Below, one piece after another: positions 1 to 7,116 of a DNA stretch of 8,406 nt. The notes beneath the pieces are model-generated. The model ran no database searches and was not told the origin of the DNA. It worked only from the letters and a program-made list of their open reading frames with translations. Source of the stretch: CAZEDU01 sp964511185. GTDB lineage: Bacteria; Myxococcota; Myxococcia; Myxococcales; Myxococcaceae. The stretch spans positions 1 through 8,406 of the forward strand of contig CAZEDU010000167.1 of assembly GCA_964511185.1 (NCBI GenBank), written 5' to 3'. The translations under genes and the position numbers were made by a program. The stretch's first letter is position 1, and every line of letters begins with the position of its first letter.

Positions 1-70
1 CGTCGCGACCTCGCGGCCCACCACCACGCTCGACGTCAACGTGCGCTGGGAGGCGGCGCGCTTCAGATGA
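1..70 (+). CDS. C-terminal fragment of an unidentified upstream protein
   Basis: Frame 2 is open from the window edge and stops at TGA 68-70, giving 22 residues that end in DVNVRWEAARFR. The stop overlaps the ATG of the next lipoprotein gene as ATGA, the usual sign of a translationally coupled pair, and this is the main reason for choosing this frame. The alternating polar/hydrophobic run LDVNVRW followed by an aromatic near the end could be the last beta strand of an outer-membrane barrel, but 22 residues cannot decide a family. Frames 1 and 3 are also open across these 70 bases, so the call rests on the overlap alone. Function unknown. Confidence 0.45.
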   Translation, partial: VATSRPTTTLDVNVRWEAARFR

Positions 71-564
71 CCCGCGTGCTCGCCTTCGTCGCGCTCGCGC
101 TCGCCGGCTGCGACCTGCCCCCTCCCGGCCCCGAGCTGCCCATCGACCTGACGATCTCGCGGGCCTTGGGCGCGCCCATCGGCCAGCTCCAGGTGGCGCT
201 CGTCTCCAAAGGGCGCGCGCTCGACTGCGCGGCGCTCCAGGGCAAGTGCCTGCGCTCGGTGGTCGACCTCGACCGGCTCGAGACGCTCGCCGACGCGACC
301 GGGCGCCAGAAGAAGGCGCTGCGCTTCGAGGTGGCGCCGCTCGCCGACGGCGGCGTGGCGCAGAACCTGAGCGTGGGCGGCGTGCCGGTCGGGCGCGACT
401 ACGCGCTGGTGATCGAAGCGCTGACGGCCGAGTCGCCGCCGCGGCTCGCGGGCAGCGCGTGCAACCACATCGCGAAGGTCGACAGCGGCCGGAACGACGC
501 GGTGCTCGCCGTCATCACGCCGGCCGGCGCGGCCCCGGCAGCGTGCGATCCGCGCATCGACTGA
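67..564 (+). CDS. Small hypothetical lipoprotein
   Basis: This is a 165-residue protein with a short signal peptide and a lipobox LAGC at residues 12-15, so Cys15 should be lipidated after signal peptidase II cleavage. Residue +2 of the mature protein is Asp; in enterobacteria that favours inner-membrane retention, but the rule is not reliable outside them. A proline-rich linker (residues 18-25) follows. The mature part has four more cysteines (54, 61, 132, 160), enough for two disulfides, and looks like a small beta-rich domain. I do not recognise the family. The ATG at 67 is chosen because it starts directly at the signal peptide and overlaps the upstream stop (ATGA). GGGAGG at 48-53 is a possible ribosome binding site, though 13 bases away. 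The gene probably shares a message with the upstream gene. It converges with the acyltransferase gene, with only four bases between the two stop codons. Confidence 0.8.
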   Translation: MTRVLAFVALALAGCDLPPPGPELPIDLTISRALGAPIGQLQVALVSKGRALDCAALQGKCLRSVVDLDRLETLADATGRQKKALRFEVAPLADGGVAQNLSVGGVPVGRDYALVIEALTAESPPRLAGSACNHIAKVDSGRNDAVLAVITPAGAAPAACDPRID

Positions 565-568
565 AACG

Positions 569-1666
569 TCAGCTCTGCTGAGAGCCGGGCAGCGTGGATC
601 GGACCCAGGGCGCTCGCAGCCGAGCGGAGGCGAAGCAGCGCTTGGCCACCACGGCGGCCGTGGCGCTGAAGAGCACGACGCCGAGCGCCACGAGGCTCGC
701 CTGAACGTCGGTGAGCGTCTGCCCGACGCGCCTCGCCAGGCCGCCCCAGTACCCCCACCCGTACGCGATGGGCAGGTGGATGACGTAGGCCCAGAGCGAC
801 GCGCGGCCAACGGGCGCGGCCAGGCGCGCGAGCCTTTCGGGGAGCTGCATCGCCCCCGCGGCGATGACGAGCACCGCGCCCAAGCGCCAGAAGAACTTCA
901 CCGGGTCGACGGGCACGAGCCCCGCGGGCGACGCCCAGCCGTTCCATGCCCAGGTGCCCAACAGCAACAGGGCCCCCAGCCCCGCCATCCAGCCCAGCGC
1001 CCGGCGCCCGGTGGCCATCGACGGAAACAGCGCGCCCGCCGCCGCCCCGAACAACAGGTACGCCGACCACGGAAAGAACGAGAAGAGGGCCGTGCCGCCG
1101 CCCAGGCTCTGCTGCACCACGCCCGGGACGTGGGCCGCGGAGAGCGCCCGCCAGACGCCGGGCGCCGAGAAGACGATGAGTCCGCCCGCGGCGGCGAGCG
1201 CCAGCGGCGTGGCCCCCGCGGCCGCGGCGTTCCGCCGACGGAGCACCGCGACCATCGCCAGCGCGAGCAGCATCGCCGAGGCGATGCACTGCAGGGCATC
1301 GAAGGTAGCGAAGGAGCGCCACAGCTCGGCGTCGAGCCGAAAGAGCCCTCGCCAATCCCACACGGGCAGGCGCAGCGAGTACCCCAGCAAGAACAACAGC
1401 CCGATGCGGGGCAGATGTGGCCGCACGACCTGCCAGCCGGCGAGCTGCTTGCGTTGCACGACGAGCAAGAGCACGAACCCGGCGAGGAAGAGGAACAGCG
1501 GCGCGGTGAAGTTGCGGAAGACCCAGTAGCCCTTCACCCAGGCCACCTGCCGCGCGTCGGGTGACAGCACGGCGTCCATCGTGTGGCCGAAGATCATGGC
1601 CAACACCGCCAGCGCCCGCGCGGCGTCGAGGCCGGCGATGCGGTGCGATCGCCGCGCCTCGCTCAA
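569..1666 (-). CDS. Multipass membrane acyltransferase, DUF1624/HGSNAT-like
   Basis: A 365-residue integral membrane protein if started at TTG (1664-1666). The N-terminus reads HRIAGLDAARALAVLAM then IFGH, the first helix typical of the heparan-alpha-glucosaminide N-acetyltransferase-like (DUF1624) and acyltransferase-3 superfamily. His28 in GHTM is the candidate catalytic or acyl-carrying residue. Other family-like segments are TAPLFLFLAGF (54-64), FFPWSAYLLFGAAAG (197-211) and VGRASLWAYVIHLP (286-299). Roughly ten hydrophobic segments are visible. Such proteins move acyl groups, often acetyl, across the membrane onto a sugar or lipid; the substrate here is unknown. The TTG start is preferred because it overlaps the PilZ stop (TTGA), has GGAG four bases upstream, and includes the conserved RIAGLD stretch. 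The first ATG (GCC-ATG-ATC, residue 24) would cut off the first helix. Co-translation with PilZ suggests c-di-GMP control of surface modification, which is inference. Confidence 0.82.
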   Translation of the reverse strand: MSEARRSHRIAGLDAARALAVLAMIFGHTMDAVLSPDARQVAWVKGYWVFRNFTAPLFLFLAGFVLLLVVQRKQLAGWQVVRPHLPRIGLLFLLGYSLRLPVWDWRGLFRLDAELWRSFATFDALQCIASAMLLALAMVAVLRRRNAAAAGATPLALAAAGGLIVFSAPGVWRALSAAHVPGVVQQSLGGGTALFSFFPWSAYLLFGAAAGALFPSMATGRRALGWMAGLGALLLLGTWAWNGWASPAGLVPVDPVKFFWRLGAVLVIAAGAMQLPERLARLAAPVGRASLWAYVIHLPIAYGWGYWGGLARRVGQTLTDVQASLVALGVVLFSATAAVVAKRCFASARLRAPWVRSTLPGSQQS

Positions 1667-2008
1667 AGGACTCCGTGGCCCTCGGCTTCGTGCCGATCGA
1701 TCAGCGCTTCGATGCGCAGCCGGTCCGGCTCGCCGAGCTCGACGAACTGCACTCCCATGCCCAGGTCCTTCGCGTTGACGATCTCCCCGTCGCAGAGGAT
1801 CTGGTGCTCTTCGCCCGGCAGCGAGAAGCGCAGCTTCACCTGCGTCCCGACTGGAAGCGGNNNNNNNNNNAATGGTCTGCGCGAAGTAGGCGCCCCCGAC
1901 CGACAGGTTCGACGCGCGCTGGAAGTACAGCTCGCCGTCGCGCTCCGCCTCGATCCAGAGCTCCACTGGAATTCGCCGTTGCCGGCGCTTGTCGTCTACC
2001 CCCGTCAT
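1663..2008 (-). CDS. PilZ-domain c-di-GMP-binding protein, interrupted by assembly gap
   Basis: The first 46 codons (2008 to 1871) carry both PilZ signatures: the RxxxR-type arginine cluster RRQRR at residues 9-13, and NLSVGG at 34-39, matching D/NxSxxG. After the N run, another frame continues as PLPVGTQVKLRFSLPG and runs 65 codons to TGA (1663-1665), supplying the remaining beta strands of the same domain. Ten Ns do not keep the frame, so the gap length is a placeholder. In typical PilZ proteins about seven residues separate the GG from the PLPxGT-like turn; here AYFAQTI is exactly seven, so probably no coding sequence is missing and the protein is about 111 residues, a normal single-domain size. 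PilZ proteins bind cyclic di-GMP and change the activity of a partner. The obvious partner candidate is the acyltransferase whose TTG start overlaps this stop. No clear Shine-Dalgarno is seen before ATG 2008. Confidence 0.85.
1861..1870. other. Assembly gap (10 Ns) inside the PilZ gene
   Basis: Ten consecutive undetermined bases. The coding frames on the two sides of the run differ by one base, yet they encode consecutive parts of a single PilZ domain. The run is therefore best read as a contig-join placeholder with a true length of zero or another multiple of three. Confidence 0.97.
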
Positions 2009-2057
2009 GAACGAAGCGGCTTATGCCACGAATCGGCTTGGAGTAGGAAGTGAGCCC
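2009..2057. promoter_or_regulatory. Divergent intergenic region between PilZ and regulator genes
   Basis: Only 49 bases separate the divergent starts of the PilZ gene (-) and the response regulator gene (+). The stretch is less GC-rich than its surroundings and includes TTATGC at 2021-2026, which reads GCATAA on the other strand; this is the best candidate for a -10 region in either direction. I could not match it to a -35 hexamer at normal spacing. Both transcription units probably start in or just beyond this region, and the shortness suggests shared control. No operator is identified with confidence. Confidence 0.35.
2045..2050 (+). promoter_or_regulatory. Shine-Dalgarno AGGAAG fixing the regulator start
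   Basis: AGGAAG lies seven bases before ATG 2058. It decides the start over the in-frame ATG at 1989, which would add 23 residues unrelated to a receiver domain and would overlap the divergent PilZ gene. Confidence 0.7.
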
Positions 2058-2702
2058 ATGGCTCGCATCCTGATCGTCGAGGATGAGCAAGACCTCGCGG
2101 GTTTGCTCCTCTACAACCTGCGCGCGGAGGGCCACTCGACCGAGGTGGCGAGCACCGGCGCGGCGGCGATCTCGCGGCTGAAGACGTTCCGGCCCGAGCT
2201 GGTGCTGCTGGACTTGATGCTCCCGGACATCTCCGGCACCGAGGTCGCCCGCATGATCCGCGAGACCCCGGACCACAAGCGCACGCCGATCATCATGGTG
2301 ACGGCCAAGGGCCAGGAGGCGGACCGCGTGCGCGGGCTCGAGGTGGGCGCGGACGACTACGTGGTGAAGCCGTTCTCGGTCCGGCGCGGCGAGCCCGACG
2401 CGCCCGAGACCGCCGTGCTGACGGCCGGCGACATCGCGCTCGATCCTTCGCGGCACGAGGTGCGGGTGAAGGGCACGCCGGTGGTGCTCACCGCGCTGGA
2501 GTTCCGGCTCCTCAAGATGTTCCTCGAGCGGCCGGGCCGCGTTCAGTCGCGCGAGACCTTGCTCTCGGACGTCTGGGGAATCGACGCCGACATCACCACC
2601 CGCACGGTCGACACGCACATCAAGCGGCTGCGCGAGAAGCTGGGGCCCGCGGGCGATCTCATCGAGACGATCCGCGGCGTCGGCTACAAGCTGCAGGTTT
2701 GA
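2058..2702 (+). CDS. PhoB/PhoP-like response regulator with shortened receiver domain
   Basis: A 214-residue OmpR/PhoB-family two-component regulator. The receiver starts ARILIVEDE with acidic pocket Glu8/Asp9; phospho-acceptor Asp52 is in LVLLDLMLPD, switch Thr82 in MVTAKG, and Lys104 in YVVKPFSV. All active-site residues are present. The C-terminal winged-helix domain (about 125-212) has LTALEFRLL, RETLLSDVWG, TRTVDTHIKRLREKLG and the end motif IRGVGYKL. The oddity is between them: after KPFSV the chain goes straight to RRGEPDAPE, so the alpha5 helix (RELVLRVKAVLRR in the second regulator of this window) is absent, a loss of about 11 to 14 residues in frame. Alpha5 is part of the alpha4-beta5-alpha5 dimer face in this family. 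The cognate kinase is the next gene, joined by a TTGA overlap. Probably a phosphate-response type regulator, though other stimuli are possible. Confidence 0.9.
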   Translation: MARILIVEDEQDLAGLLLYNLRAEGHSTEVASTGAAAISRLKTFRPELVLLDLMLPDISGTEVARMIRETPDHKRTPIIMVTAKGQEADRVRGLEVGADDYVVKPFSVRRGEPDAPETAVLTAGDIALDPSRHEVRVKGTPVVLTALEFRLLKMFLERPGRVQSRETLLSDVWGIDADITTRTVDTHIKRLREKLGPAGDLIETIRGVGYKLQV

Positions 2703-4015
2703 AGCCGGTGCCGACCCGCTTGATTCCATGGGTGGTGGTCGCGTTCGCGTCGGTGACGGCGGTGGTGTGGCTCGCGTCGAGCCGCTTCGTCATCGGGCTG
2801 GTGGCGGGCGTGCTGGCCGCGCTGGCCAGCGGGGCGATCGCCGCCATCTCGGGGCGCTCGCTGGTGCGGCAGCTCGACGCGCTCACCGCGGTGGCCCGCG
2901 TCGTCGAGACCGAGCTCGAGCCCGCCGCGGCGGAGGAAGATCCGAACAAGCTCGCGCGCGACGTGAACGAGGTGGCGCAGCGGGCCAAGGCGCTCGGGCG
3001 CGAGCTGAGCACGCTCACCGCGGTGGTGGACGGCATGGTCGAGGGGCTGTGGATCACCGACCGCGACGGCACCATCATTCGCCACAACAACGCGCTCAAG
3101 GAGATGCTGTTCGTCGCGGGCCAGCCGCTCATCGGGCAAAGCCCCGTCGAGGTGCTGCGGAGCGCCGAGCTGCAGGAGGCGGTCACCCGCGCCTGCCGGC
3201 AGGGTGAGTCGTCCCACTTGGAGATCTCGGTCGAAGGCCTCAGGCCGCGCACGTTGTCGATCGACGTCTCGCCGCTGCGCGAGGTCGGCGGGTCGGCGGC
3301 GGTGTTTCACGACGTGACCGACCTGCGGCGCCTGGAGAAGATCCGCAAGGACTTCGTCGCCAACGTGTCGCACGAGCTGCGCACGCCCCTCACGGTGATT
3401 CGGGGGTACGCGGAGACGCTCCAGGCCGGCGCGCTCGACGATCGGGCCAACGCCGCGCAGATGGTCGAGATCATCCACCGGCAGTCGGAGCGGCTGTCGG
3501 AGCTGGTGGAGGACCTGCTCGAGCTCTCGCGGCTGGAGAGCCGGGAGCTCCAGCTCGAGTCGGGCCCGGTGCCGCTCGGCGAGGCCGTCGCGCGCGCGGC
3601 GGAGGCGGTGCGGCCGCGCATGGACTCCAAGGCGCTCACCTTGCGGCTCGAGCTTCCAGAGGGGCTGGCGGCGCGGGGCGACGCGCGCGCCATCGAGCGG
3701 GTCATCTTGAACCTGCTCGACAACGCCGCGAAGTACACCGCGCGCGGCGGCCGGGTGGTGGTCTCGGCGGAGCCGCTCGACGGCCAGTGCGCGCTGCACG
3801 TCGCCGACACCGGGTCCGGCATCGAGGCCAAGCACCTCCCCCGCATCTTCGAGCGGTTCTACCGGGTGGACAAAGGCCGCAGCCGAGACACGGGCGGCAC
3901 CGGCCTGGGGCTGGCGATCGTCAAGCACCTGGTGACCGCGATGGGGGGCGACGTGAAGGTCAAAAGCCAACCCGGCGAAGGCAGCACCTTTACCGTCCTG
4001 CTCCCGCCCGCCTGA
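2699..4015 (+). CDS. PhoR-like membrane histidine kinase with PAS domain
   Basis: A 438-residue sensor kinase. Two closely spaced membrane helices (about 9-26 and 31-50) leave only a few residues outside, so there is no real periplasmic sensor. A helical linker (51-105) follows, then a PAS domain (about 106-205, with MVEGLWITDRDG and HDVTDLRRLE). The HisKA domain contains FVANVSHELRTPL with phosphorylated His225. The ATPase domain has the N box (LNLLDNAAKYT, Asn338 and Asn342), G1 DTGSGI (370-375), F box FERFYRVD (384-391) and G2 GGTGLGLAIVKH (399-410); all are intact. Layout and spacing match PhoR/WalK-type kinases, which phosphorylate and dephosphorylate a PhoB-family partner, here the upstream regulator. 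TTG 2699 overlaps the regulator stop (TTGA) and is taken as start. GTG 2708, with AGG at 2695-2697 ten bases before it, is an alternative that removes three residues. Phosphate sensing is inferred from architecture only. Confidence 0.92.
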   Translation: MKPVPTRLIPWVVVAFASVTAVVWLASSRFVIGLVAGVLAALASGAIAAISGRSLVRQLDALTAVARVVETELEPAAAEEDPNKLARDVNEVAQRAKALGRELSTLTAVVDGMVEGLWITDRDGTIIRHNNALKEMLFVAGQPLIGQSPVEVLRSAELQEAVTRACRQGESSHLEISVEGLRPRTLSIDVSPLREVGGSAAVFHDVTDLRRLEKIRKDFVANVSHELRTPLTVIRGYAETLQAGALDDRANAAQMVEIIHRQSERLSELVEDLLELSRLESRELQLESGPVPLGEAVARAAEAVRPRMDSKALTLRLELPEGLAARGDARAIERVILNLLDNAAKYTARGGRVVVSAEPLDGQCALHVADTGSGIEAKHLPRIFERFYRVDKGRSRDTGGTGLGLAIVKHLVTAMGGDVKVKSQPGEGSTFTVLLPPA

Positions 4016-4033
4016 CGGATTTTCACCCGGCGC

Positions 4034-4059
4034 GCGCGCCCAACGGCCGGGGGGCGCGC
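4034..4059 (+). other. GC hairpin between kinase and phosphoesterase genes
   Basis: GCGCGCCC (4034-4041) is complementary to GGGCGCGC (4052-4059), giving an eight-pair all-GC stem with a ten-base loop. The 12-base palindrome at 4029-4040 overlaps it and offers an alternative pairing. No T run follows, so it is not a classical intrinsic terminator. It could weaken read-through from the kinase gene or may simply reflect base composition. Confidence 0.3.
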
Positions 4060-4065
4060 TAGAGT
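4060..4065 (+). promoter_or_regulatory. Possible -10 element before the phosphoesterase gene
   Basis: TAGAGT agrees with TATAAT at T1, A2, A4 and T6 and follows GGGGCGCGC. A start about seven bases downstream would give a nearly leaderless message for ATG 4076. No -35 hexamer is seen at normal spacing, and a similar GC-plus-TA arrangement (5010-5022) precedes the second regulator gene. Confidence 0.25.
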
Positions 4066-4075
4066 GCCGGACGGC

Positions 4076-4969
4076 ATGCGCGTCGCGGTACTGGCGGACA
4101 TCCACGGGAATCTTCCGGCGTGCGAGGCGGTGCTCGAGGACATCGCCCGCCAGTCGCCGGACTACGTGGTCGCCGCCGGAGACCTGGCCCTGCGCGGCGC
4201 GCACCCGCGCGAGACGGTCGAGCTGCTCGACGAGCGCTGCGACGTCCTGTTGATGGGGAACACCGACTGCTACCTGTCCGGCAACTACCTGGGCGGCGCC
4301 TACCGCGAGCGCGAGCACTGGAAGACCGACCTGCTCGGTTGGACGCGCGATCAGCTCGGCGCCGAGTGGGTGCGCCGGATGGGCGAGCTGGCGTTCTCGG
4401 TGCGCTACTCGCCCCGGCGCGGGCAGGACCTGTTCGTCTGCCACGCCAACCCGCGCAACCTGGAGGACTCGCTCGACCCGACGATGGACGAAGGCTCGGT
4501 GCGAAAATACCTGCACCACCTCGACGCGGCGGCGGTGGCGTTCGGGCACCTCCACTTTCCTTACCGGCGGCGCGTGGGCCGCGTGCTGATCGCCGACGTG
4601 GCCTCGGCCGGCATCCCGCGCGACGGAGACCTGCGGCCGGCCTACGGCCTCTTCACCTTCACCCCGAAAGGGTGGCGGGTGCAGATTCGGCGCGTCCGCT
4701 ACCCGGTGCGCAAGGCGACGCAGGCGATCAGCGCGCGCAAGTTGCCCGGCGCTCCGCTGCTGATTCACAAGCTCATCGAGTGCCGCTACCGGCACCACCA
4801 GCAGCTCATCGAGGCCGCGCGGCGCCACTCGGGCTTGCCGCCCGCGCACCGCGACGCGCGAAGGCAGACGGAAGACTCGGTCCCCGATGGCAAGCCGGTC
4901 GCCGCCGCGGATTCGGTGCCCGACGGCGAGCCGCGCGCGGCGAGCGCACCGCCCGGCCGCGGCCGCTGA
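4076..4969 (+). CDS. Calcineurin-like metallophosphoesterase (YfcE/MJ0936-type)
   Basis: A 297-residue cytosolic phosphoesterase with no signal peptide. Metal-binding motifs appear in order: DIHGN (Asp8, His10), GDLALRG (Asp36), GNTD (Asn62; the third position is Thr instead of the common His of GNHD/E), VCHANP (His123) and GHLH (His158, His160). These bind two metal ions and hydrolyse phosphomono- or diesters; the GNxD form also occurs in the small archaeal/bacterial phosphodiesterase group typified by MJ0936. Substrate not predictable. Residues about 260-297 form a charged, Pro/Ala-rich, probably disordered tail with a twofold 12-residue repeat. ATG 4076 is chosen because it leads directly into the first beta strand; GTG 4064 would add four residues, and neither has a strong Shine-Dalgarno. 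It lies 60 bases after the kinase gene, same strand, so it may be co-transcribed with it or use its own promoter. Confidence 0.88.
   Translation: MRVAVLADIHGNLPACEAVLEDIARQSPDYVVAAGDLALRGAHPRETVELLDERCDVLLMGNTDCYLSGNYLGGAYREREHWKTDLLGWTRDQLGAEWVRRMGELAFSVRYSPRRGQDLFVCHANPRNLEDSLDPTMDEGSVRKYLHHLDAAAVAFGHLHFPYRRRVGRVLIADVASAGIPRDGDLRPAYGLFTFTPKGWRVQIRRVRYPVRKATQAISARKLPGAPLLIHKLIECRYRHHQQLIEAARRHSGLPPAHRDARRQTEDSVPDGKPVAAADSVPDGEPRAASAPPGRGR
4874..4945 (+). repeat. Twofold 36-base tandem repeat in the phosphoesterase tail
   Basis: Residues 267-278 and 279-290 are two copies of a 12-residue unit beginning DSVPDG(K/E)P, encoded by adjacent 36-base units. The first 24 bases differ at four positions, mostly synonymous, so the copies have diverged somewhat. 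It lies in a low-complexity C-terminal tail outside the catalytic domain. Confidence 0.7.
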
Positions 4970-5034
4970 GCCGTTGCGCAATTGTTACCTCGCATTCACG
5001 GGGGCGTTTGGGGCGCGCGCTACGCATGGGCCCC
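4970..5034 (+). promoter_or_regulatory. Intergenic region with AT-rich palindrome upstream of second regulator
   Basis: This spacer holds the most AT-rich patch nearby (about 4974-4999). It includes the perfect palindrome TTGCGCAA (4974-4981), followed by two seven-base elements, TTGTTAC (4982-4988) and CATTCAC (4993-4999), separated by four bases. That 7+4+7 spacing is the one used by Pho boxes, where the enterobacterial unit is CTGTCAT; the matches are 4/7 and 5/7, which is weak. GGGGCGCGCGCTA follows at 5010-5022, just before the start codon. A promoter here is likely because the patch stands out in base composition; the bound factor is unknown. Confidence 0.3.
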
Positions 5035-5774
<740 letters not shown>

Positions 5775-5778
<4 letters not shown>

Positions 5779-7094
5779 TTCAACGGGAAGGCGGTCCAGC
5801 CGGACGTCCAGTCCTCGGTGCCCACCGCGCCGACGAAGGTCGCGGTGACGTCGAAGAACCCGTCGTTCGGAGGCGTGGCGCCGCCGGTCAGCGCGGGCGA
5901 GTCCCCGCGGGGCTTGAAGCTCGGCGCCGCCACGTCCTGCGCCGCCTCGAGCACCGGGTTCAACGCGCGGTTGGCGAGCGCCGGATCCATCAGCCGGGTC
6001 GCCTCGCTGAAGCCGTCGTCGTTGTCGGTGCCGTCCTCGGGCAGGCCGTTCATCACGCCCTTGTTCGCGTAGAAGATGCTGCTGCGGATCGACAGCGCGC
6101 CGCTGTCGAAGTTGCTGACGACCTCGCCCTTGTCGAAGTCGATGCCGTGGTCGGCGAAGTACGCGACGATCAGGTTGGACATCTGCCCCGCGGTGCCGTT
6201 CTTCAGGTGCATGCCGTACGACTTCGCGCTGCCGCCCGCCTCGCGGCCGATGAGCGTCGCGTTCCAGATGCGCGGCGCCGACATCGGCAGCGCCGTCTTG
6301 TTGTTCGGGTTGTTGTCGCCTTCGAAGGCGTTGTTCCCGACCTCGCTGCCCTGCTGGACGATGAGGAACTGCACGCGCCCGGTGTAGCCGTGGTCCCAGT
6401 CCAGGCCGTCGTCGTCCGGCAGGGTGATGAGGATGTGCTTCAAGTCGGCGGTGCCGCCGAACATCTCGACGCCGTCGTCGGCGCCTCGGTGGACCTGAAC
6501 GAAGTCCACCTTCGTGCCGCTGCCGCAGCCGCCCAGCGTCAGGCCGTTGAGCTCGTTGTTGTTGACGAGCTTGAAGCCGGCGAACTCGATGCGCGCGAAC
6601 TGAAGCGCGCCGCAGCTGTCGGCCGCGTCGGGCGCCGCGCCGCCGCCGTACTTGGTGCGCTCGTCGGTGGTCGCCGCGAAGCCTTCGATGTACGCCTCGC
6701 CGCCCTGCACGTTGATCGGCGCGCGCCCGAGGAGCACCACGCCGCCCCAGTCGGCCGGCTTGCGGCTGCCTTCCGGCTGCGCGCTGGTGAAGACGATCGG
6801 CTTCTCGCGCGTGCCGACCGCGTTGAGCTTGGCGCCGCGGGTGATGACGAGCGAGCTGCCGCTCTCGCCCAGGATGCGGGTGCCAGGCTCGATGGTGAGC
6901 ACGGCGTTGTTCTCCACGAAGACGTGGGTCTTCAAGGTGTACGTGTTGGCGGCGCTCCAGGTGAGGCTCTCGGTGATGGAGCCGGTCACTTCGACGGACT
7001 CGCCGGTCCCCTCCGGGGTCTTCTCTTCGGGTTTCGACAAACCGCAGCCGCTCACGACGAGCGCCGCGACAACGGCGGTGAGGCTCAAACGCAT
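5775..7094 (-). CDS. TonB-receptor-associated beta-helix-like lipoprotein
   Basis: A 439-residue exported lipoprotein. The signal peptide ends in lipobox VSGC, with Cys17 lipidated. A short polar linker (18-35) follows, then a repetitive beta-rich body resembling right-handed parallel beta-helix proteins. Recognisable family segments are LTIEPGTRILGESGSSL (66-82), ITRGAKLNAVGTREKPIVF (84-102), ADWGGVVLLGRAPIN (114-128), NNELNGLTLGG (179-189), DDGVEMFGG (206-214), DDDGLDWDHGYTG (227-239) and C-terminal VGTEDWTSGW. I recall this family from genes beside TonB-dependent receptors in Bacteroidetes and Proteobacteria; its biochemical role is not established as far as I know. Cys161 and Cys190 could form a disulfide. 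The acidic loops (for example 206-232, 355-361) might bind metal, which is inference. AAGGAG at 7102-7107 lies seven bases before ATG 7094, so the start is secure. The receptor gene ends 22 bases upstream, an operon arrangement; a surface substrate-binding or accessory role is likely. Confidence 0.85.
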
Positions 7095-7116
7095 GGGATG
7101 ACTCCTTCAGGGTGGG

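Noticed and set aside
565..568. Terminator between the convergent lipoprotein and acyltransferase genes
   Set aside because: Only four bases separate the stops, and I found no clear hairpin with a T run around them.
569..2008. A single 479-residue PilZ-acyltransferase fusion on the - strand
   Set aside because: The frame crosses the N run. The stretch after the gap in this frame is Arg/Ala-rich nonsense, while the PilZ domain continues in another frame to its own stop at 1663.
1989..2057. Earlier ATG start for the first regulator
   Set aside because: It would add 23 residues unrelated to a receiver domain and overlap the divergent PilZ gene; AGGAAG precedes ATG 2058 at ideal spacing.
2058..4015. 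Naming the pair phoP/phoR or phoB/phoR
   Set aside because: The architecture fits, but no pst, phoU or confirmed Pho box is present, so gene symbols would overstate the evidence.
4034..4059. Intrinsic terminator after the kinase gene
   Set aside because: The stem is good but no T run follows, and GC-only pairing is common at this base composition; kept only as a hairpin.
2684..4981. Open - strand frame of 765 codons
   Set aside because: It mirrors the kinase and phosphoesterase genes, has low-complexity Arg/His/Leu composition and no recognisable domain; a by-product of very high GC.
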